Below are positions 7,410 through 9,877 of a stretch of 9,877 nt of DNA, in pieces. Origin of the DNA: Prevotella sp. UBA746. GTDB taxonomy: Bacteria > Bacteroidota > Bacteroidia > Bacteroidales > Bacteroidaceae. Below the pieces are notes generated by a model. That model did not search any database. It had not been told where the DNA came from and saw only the letters and a list, made by a program, of their open reading frames with translations. Each line of letters starts with the position of its first letter. The stretch's first letter is position 1. The stretch lies in NCBI GenBank assembly GCA_002298545.1, contig DBKQ01000007.1, positions 1 through 9,877 of the forward strand, given 5' to 3'. A program made the translations under genes and the position numbers.

Positions 7410-9599
7410 TTATTTCACGACAGTCTTAACTGTCTTTCCGCCGATGTTAACAAGATAGATACCATTTGAAAGTTTAGCGCTCAGGTTTTTGCCGTTACCT
7501 TCAATAACAGTTCTTCCGCCCAAGTCAGTAACCTTGATACGTGTTGTCGATTTTGAAGAAACCGACAGCACACCGTTGTCTACGGCAATTGCCGTGTCAG
7601 CTCCAGCCGGCATTGTAGAGATACCATCCGTTGCAACCTCTTTTACTGAGATATTATAAAGGAAGATATACTCGCGGAACTTCTCCGACATGGCGTGGAA
7701 GGCAAAATAGTACACGCCGTCTTCTGGTACGGTAAATTTAGCCGAATAAGAACTTGGTGCATCAGCCTCGTCAACGGTAGGCAATTGCAGCAAATTGAGC
7801 AGCAGCTCATTCTGTGCATCAACCGTCTTGTCGTTTCCGAATGTAACCTCCATGTCCTCCTTATATGTATAAGACGATGAGTAGGCTGTGAAAGTAAGTT
7901 CGTAAGTCTTACCCTTCTTGTAGTTTATAGCCGGCGAGATCATCCAGTCATCGGCAGCGTTTGCCATACTGTAATGGTAATAAGCTCTGTTTGTATTGTC
8001 GTCATACATCCAAGTATATCCGTCAGCGTTTTTGTCGATGATGGTATAATAGTTATACATGTCGTATGCGTTGTTGAACTCCCCTCCGTAAGGCACATCG
8101 AGTGGAGTGCCGACAATAAGGTTATTAGACATTCCCGCTTTACCCTCCTTCTTATTGGCATAAGGAGTAACTGTATATACATAGCGGGTCATATCGCCAG
8201 GATGCTCCTCGCTAAACGAGCAGTCCTTTAGATTTTCAGCTACAGTAACCTCTCCAGGATATCTTACAACCTTATATGTCAGGTCTTCAGAATTTATAAC
8301 TTTTCCGTTGATACCCTCAGTCGGTGCATCCCAAGAAAGAGTAGTGCGCAGTCCGTCGGCAACGAGTTTCACGTTTGTTGGAGCCTTCGGCGTGTCGTAT
8401 CCGGCAAAGAACGAGCGCTTCACCTTCGGACCGTCGCCGGCGCTGTTAGAAACTTGAATACTCAGCTCGTTCCATTTGTTAGGCATGTTGTCAACATGTT
8501 TTGAGAATTTTTCTCCCGGAGTAGCCTCTCCGTTGAAGAACACCTCGTCGCCGTTCATTACATTAAGCGTAAGACTACCCTTCAGTTCATTGTCGCCGTA
8601 AGTCTTCGTAGGCAGAGTGAAGCTAATGGTTCCGCTCTCAGATCCCGGTTCGTCAGGAGTCCATGCAAAGTCGCTGATGATAGCCGGAGCTTCAAGACTC
8701 GGTTCGAGGAAGAATGCTCCCGGTCCTTGTAGCTCGTCTTCGGTATAGGCCACCATTACAGCGTCTGCCGTAAGAGGATCCACTTCATAAATCTGTGTAA
8801 CCTCTTTATATAGCATAGCACTTGAGCCCTGGAACATCCAGTAAAGCTTTCCTGTTGCGTTGTTAAAGAACATCGCCTGCTCGTATGCACCGTTGATGAA
8901 AGAGTCGCCTGGCAGCAGGTTTGTGGCGCTGATACCGCTTACCATAGATACTTGACCGGTAGACTTACGGAATTTTCCGAGATATATGGCGTCTGTGGCT
9001 TTGTTCAGATAAGTACAATAGATAACTCCCGTCGGACTGCATGCAATAGCAAGATACTTGGTATAGCTAAGATGGTCGAGCATAGAGCCGATACGTGTCA
9101 TGTCGCCGGTTTCAGGATTAATCTTTACGAGGAAAGTCTCGTCATAAGTCTCGAGCAGTCCGTAGAGATTTCCTGTCGTCTGGTCGTATGTAATACAAGT
9201 AGTAGTACTTTCGCAGTTGTCTTTCAGCGTATGCTCAGAGAGAAGCTTAAAGGTCTTGGCGTCATAAATTCTCCATACAGGTTTGATCTTATGACTAAGT
9301 TCCGAATATTCACATGAGTAGATTTTTCCGTCGTGATATGCACATCCGCCCATAGGTGTCGCCTTGAAAAGCGGAGCCGTCTTGTCTGGCGAGAATTTCC
9401 TGTCGTAGCTGAATTCGTAATATCCGGGTTGCATAAGAGTGAACTCGTCCACTTTTCCCCAGGTTACGGCACCGATAAGTTCTACGCCTTCCATGCTGAG
9501 TCTTTGGAAATACTCCACAGCCTGAGTTGCGGCGGTAGACAGAAGCATAGCCGTTACGGCAAAGGCTTTAACTGCCATTTTGTAGAATGTTTTGTTCAT
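7410..9599 (-). CDS. Secreted multidomain protein: propeller-like N-terminus, FN3-like domains, adhesin-type domain, T9SS tail
   Basis: I do not recognise a specific function. The 729-residue product starts at ATG 9597-9599 with a signal peptide (KTFYKMAVKAFAVTAMLL, cleavage near ATQA). Residues 80-300 hold four loosely repeated units, each with a G-x-(I/L)-Y strand: GKIYSCEY, GNLYGLLE, GVIYCTYL and GKLYWMFQ, with tyrosines at 94, 146, 194 and 253. Most are followed by a segment like VKINPETGDMTRIG, as in beta-propellers. Two Ig/FN3-like domains follow (about 305-400 and 403-498; TNVKLVADGLRTTLSWDAP). Residues 500-655 contain DKNADGYTWMYDD and DDWMISPAI, typical of choice-of-anchor J/cleaved-adhesin domains seen in gingipain-type proteins. 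The tail (about 672-729; RIKVTDLGGRTVIEG, NGIYLVNIGGKTVK) is a good match to T9SS type A sorting domains, so a surface or secreted location is likely. No catalytic motif was seen. It has its own promoter and terminator. Confidence 0.85.
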   Translation of the reverse strand: MNKTFYKMAVKAFAVTAMLLSTAATQAVEYFQRLSMEGVELIGAVTWGKVDEFTLMQPGYYEFSYDRKFSPDKTAPLFKATPMGGCAYHDGKIYSCEYSELSHKIKPVWRIYDAKTFKLLSEHTLKDNCESTTTCITYDQTTGNLYGLLETYDETFLVKINPETGDMTRIGSMLDHLSYTKYLAIACSPTGVIYCTYLNKATDAIYLGKFRKSTGQVSMVSGISATNLLPGDSFINGAYEQAMFFNNATGKLYWMFQGSSAMLYKEVTQIYEVDPLTADAVMVAYTEDELQGPGAFFLEPSLEAPAIISDFAWTPDEPGSESGTISFTLPTKTYGDNELKGSLTLNVMNGDEVFFNGEATPGEKFSKHVDNMPNKWNELSIQVSNSAGDGPKVKRSFFAGYDTPKAPTNVKLVADGLRTTLSWDAPTEGINGKVINSEDLTYKVVRYPGEVTVAENLKDCSFSEEHPGDMTRYVYTVTPYANKKEGKAGMSNNLIVGTPLDVPYGGEFNNAYDMYNYYTIIDKNADGYTWMYDDNTNRAYYHYSMANAADDWMISPAINYKKGKTYELTFTAYSSSYTYKEDMEVTFGNDKTVDAQNELLLNLLQLPTVDEADAPSSYSAKFTVPEDGVYYFAFHAMSEKFREYIFLYNISVKEVATDGISTMPAGADTAIAVDNGVLSVSSKSTTRIKVTDLGGRTVIEGNGKNLSAKLSNGIYLVNIGGKTVKTVVK

Positions 9600-9629
9600 A
9601 AACTAAAGTTCTTTTTGTTAATTTTGCCA

Positions 9630-9662
9630 CAAAGGTACTTGTTTTTATTCTTATTTTGCAAA
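9630..9662 (-). promoter_or_regulatory. Bacteroidetes-type promoter of the 729-residue protein gene
   Basis: On the minus strand, TTTG (9659-9662) is followed after 21 bases by TACCTTTG (9630-9637), matching the Bacteroidetes housekeeping consensus TTTG/TAnnTTTG in both boxes and in spacing. Transcription would start near 9623, leaving a leader of roughly 24 bases before the ATG at 9599. No Shine-Dalgarno sequence is visible in that leader, as is usual in this phylum. Confidence 0.8.
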
Positions 9663-9675
9663 AAATGTGGATATT

Positions 9676-9705
9676 TTTGTTTCAGAATGAATATTTGTTT
9701 CAGAA
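9676..9705. repeat. Two direct copies of TTTGTTTCAGAA just upstream of the promoter
   Basis: TTTGTTTCAGAA occurs at 9676-9687 and 9694-9705, 18 bases apart. The pair sits 14 bases upstream of the -33 box of the 729-residue gene, where an activator or repressor could bind. The function is a guess; the copies themselves are exact. Confidence 0.5.
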
Positions 9706-9761
9706 AAGAATAATGCAAACAAGAAAAATCAAATTTCTTTTTTATCTCTTATTCATCATCT

Positions 9762-9854
9762 TTATCCCAAATGCTTGCCGATTATCCGGTTTTTTATATT
9801 ACATTTATATAAGATAAGCTGCATCTCGGGATAAGAAATGAATAAATTCATTTC
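9762..9854. other. Gene-free AT-rich end of window with two small inverted repeats
   Basis: Bases 9600-9877 contain no credible gene. Beyond the promoter, TTATCCC at 9762-9768 pairs with GGGATAA at 9828-9834, supported by ATGC (9771-9774) with GCAT (9821-9824). Immediately after, GAAATGAA (9835-9842) and TTCATTTC (9847-9854) form a perfect 8-bp hairpin with a 4-base loop. No T tract follows either on the plus strand. These may belong to the control region or end of a gene beyond the window. Confidence 0.45.
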
Positions 9855-9877
9855 GTTCTCCTCTCGATTTGCATTAT

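Noticed and set aside
8952..9713. Two plus-strand open frames of 121 and 126 residues
   Set aside because: They lie mostly antisense to the 729-residue protein, and the second runs through that gene's promoter. Their sequences look like reverse-frame artefacts.

Overview
The window reads as ordinary chromosomal DNA from a member of the Bacteroidales, most likely Prevotella or a close relative. The support is: two secreted proteins ending in tails that resemble type IX secretion (T9SS) sorting domains; a good match to the Bacteroidetes promoter consensus (TTTG, 21 bases, TAnnTTTG) upstream of one gene; no clear Shine-Dalgarno sequences; a Bacteroidales-style pyruvate kinase; and AT-rich spacers with simple hairpin terminators. 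The species cannot be named from this sequence.

Layout. Bases 1-1434 (+) hold the 3' part of carB, the large subunit of carbamoyl phosphate synthase, cut by the window edge. It ends at a hairpin terminator and converges on a block of four minus-strand genes. In transcription order (right to left) these are: a 729-residue secreted protein of unknown role with a propeller-like N-terminus, FN3-like domains and an adhesin-type domain (9599-7410); pyruvate kinase, pyk (7240-5798); a secreted GH29 alpha-L-fucosidase (5684-4347); and a secreted M6-family zinc metallopeptidase (4292-1698). Bases 9600-9877 contain no convincing gene, only the promoter of the 729-residue protein and some small repeats.

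Transcription units. A strong terminator separates the 729-residue gene from pyk. A long AT-rich stem followed by nine T residues separates pyk from the fucosidase. The fucosidase and peptidase are 54 bp apart with no visible terminator between them and may be co-transcribed. Together they could remove fucose from, and then cleave, glycoproteins; this is inference from adjacency and predicted export. carB (pyrimidine and arginine synthesis) and pyk (glycolysis) are housekeeping genes with no evident link to the secreted proteins.

No mobile element, CRISPR array, tRNA or rRNA was seen, and there is no strong sign of a new multi-gene system. The points most worth a second look are: the resemblance of CarB to the animal CPS1/CAD type, a substituted potassium-site residue in pyruvate kinase, a 7-bp-unit inverted repeat acting as a probable terminator, a palindrome over the pyk promoter, and the split-FN3 architecture of the peptidase.
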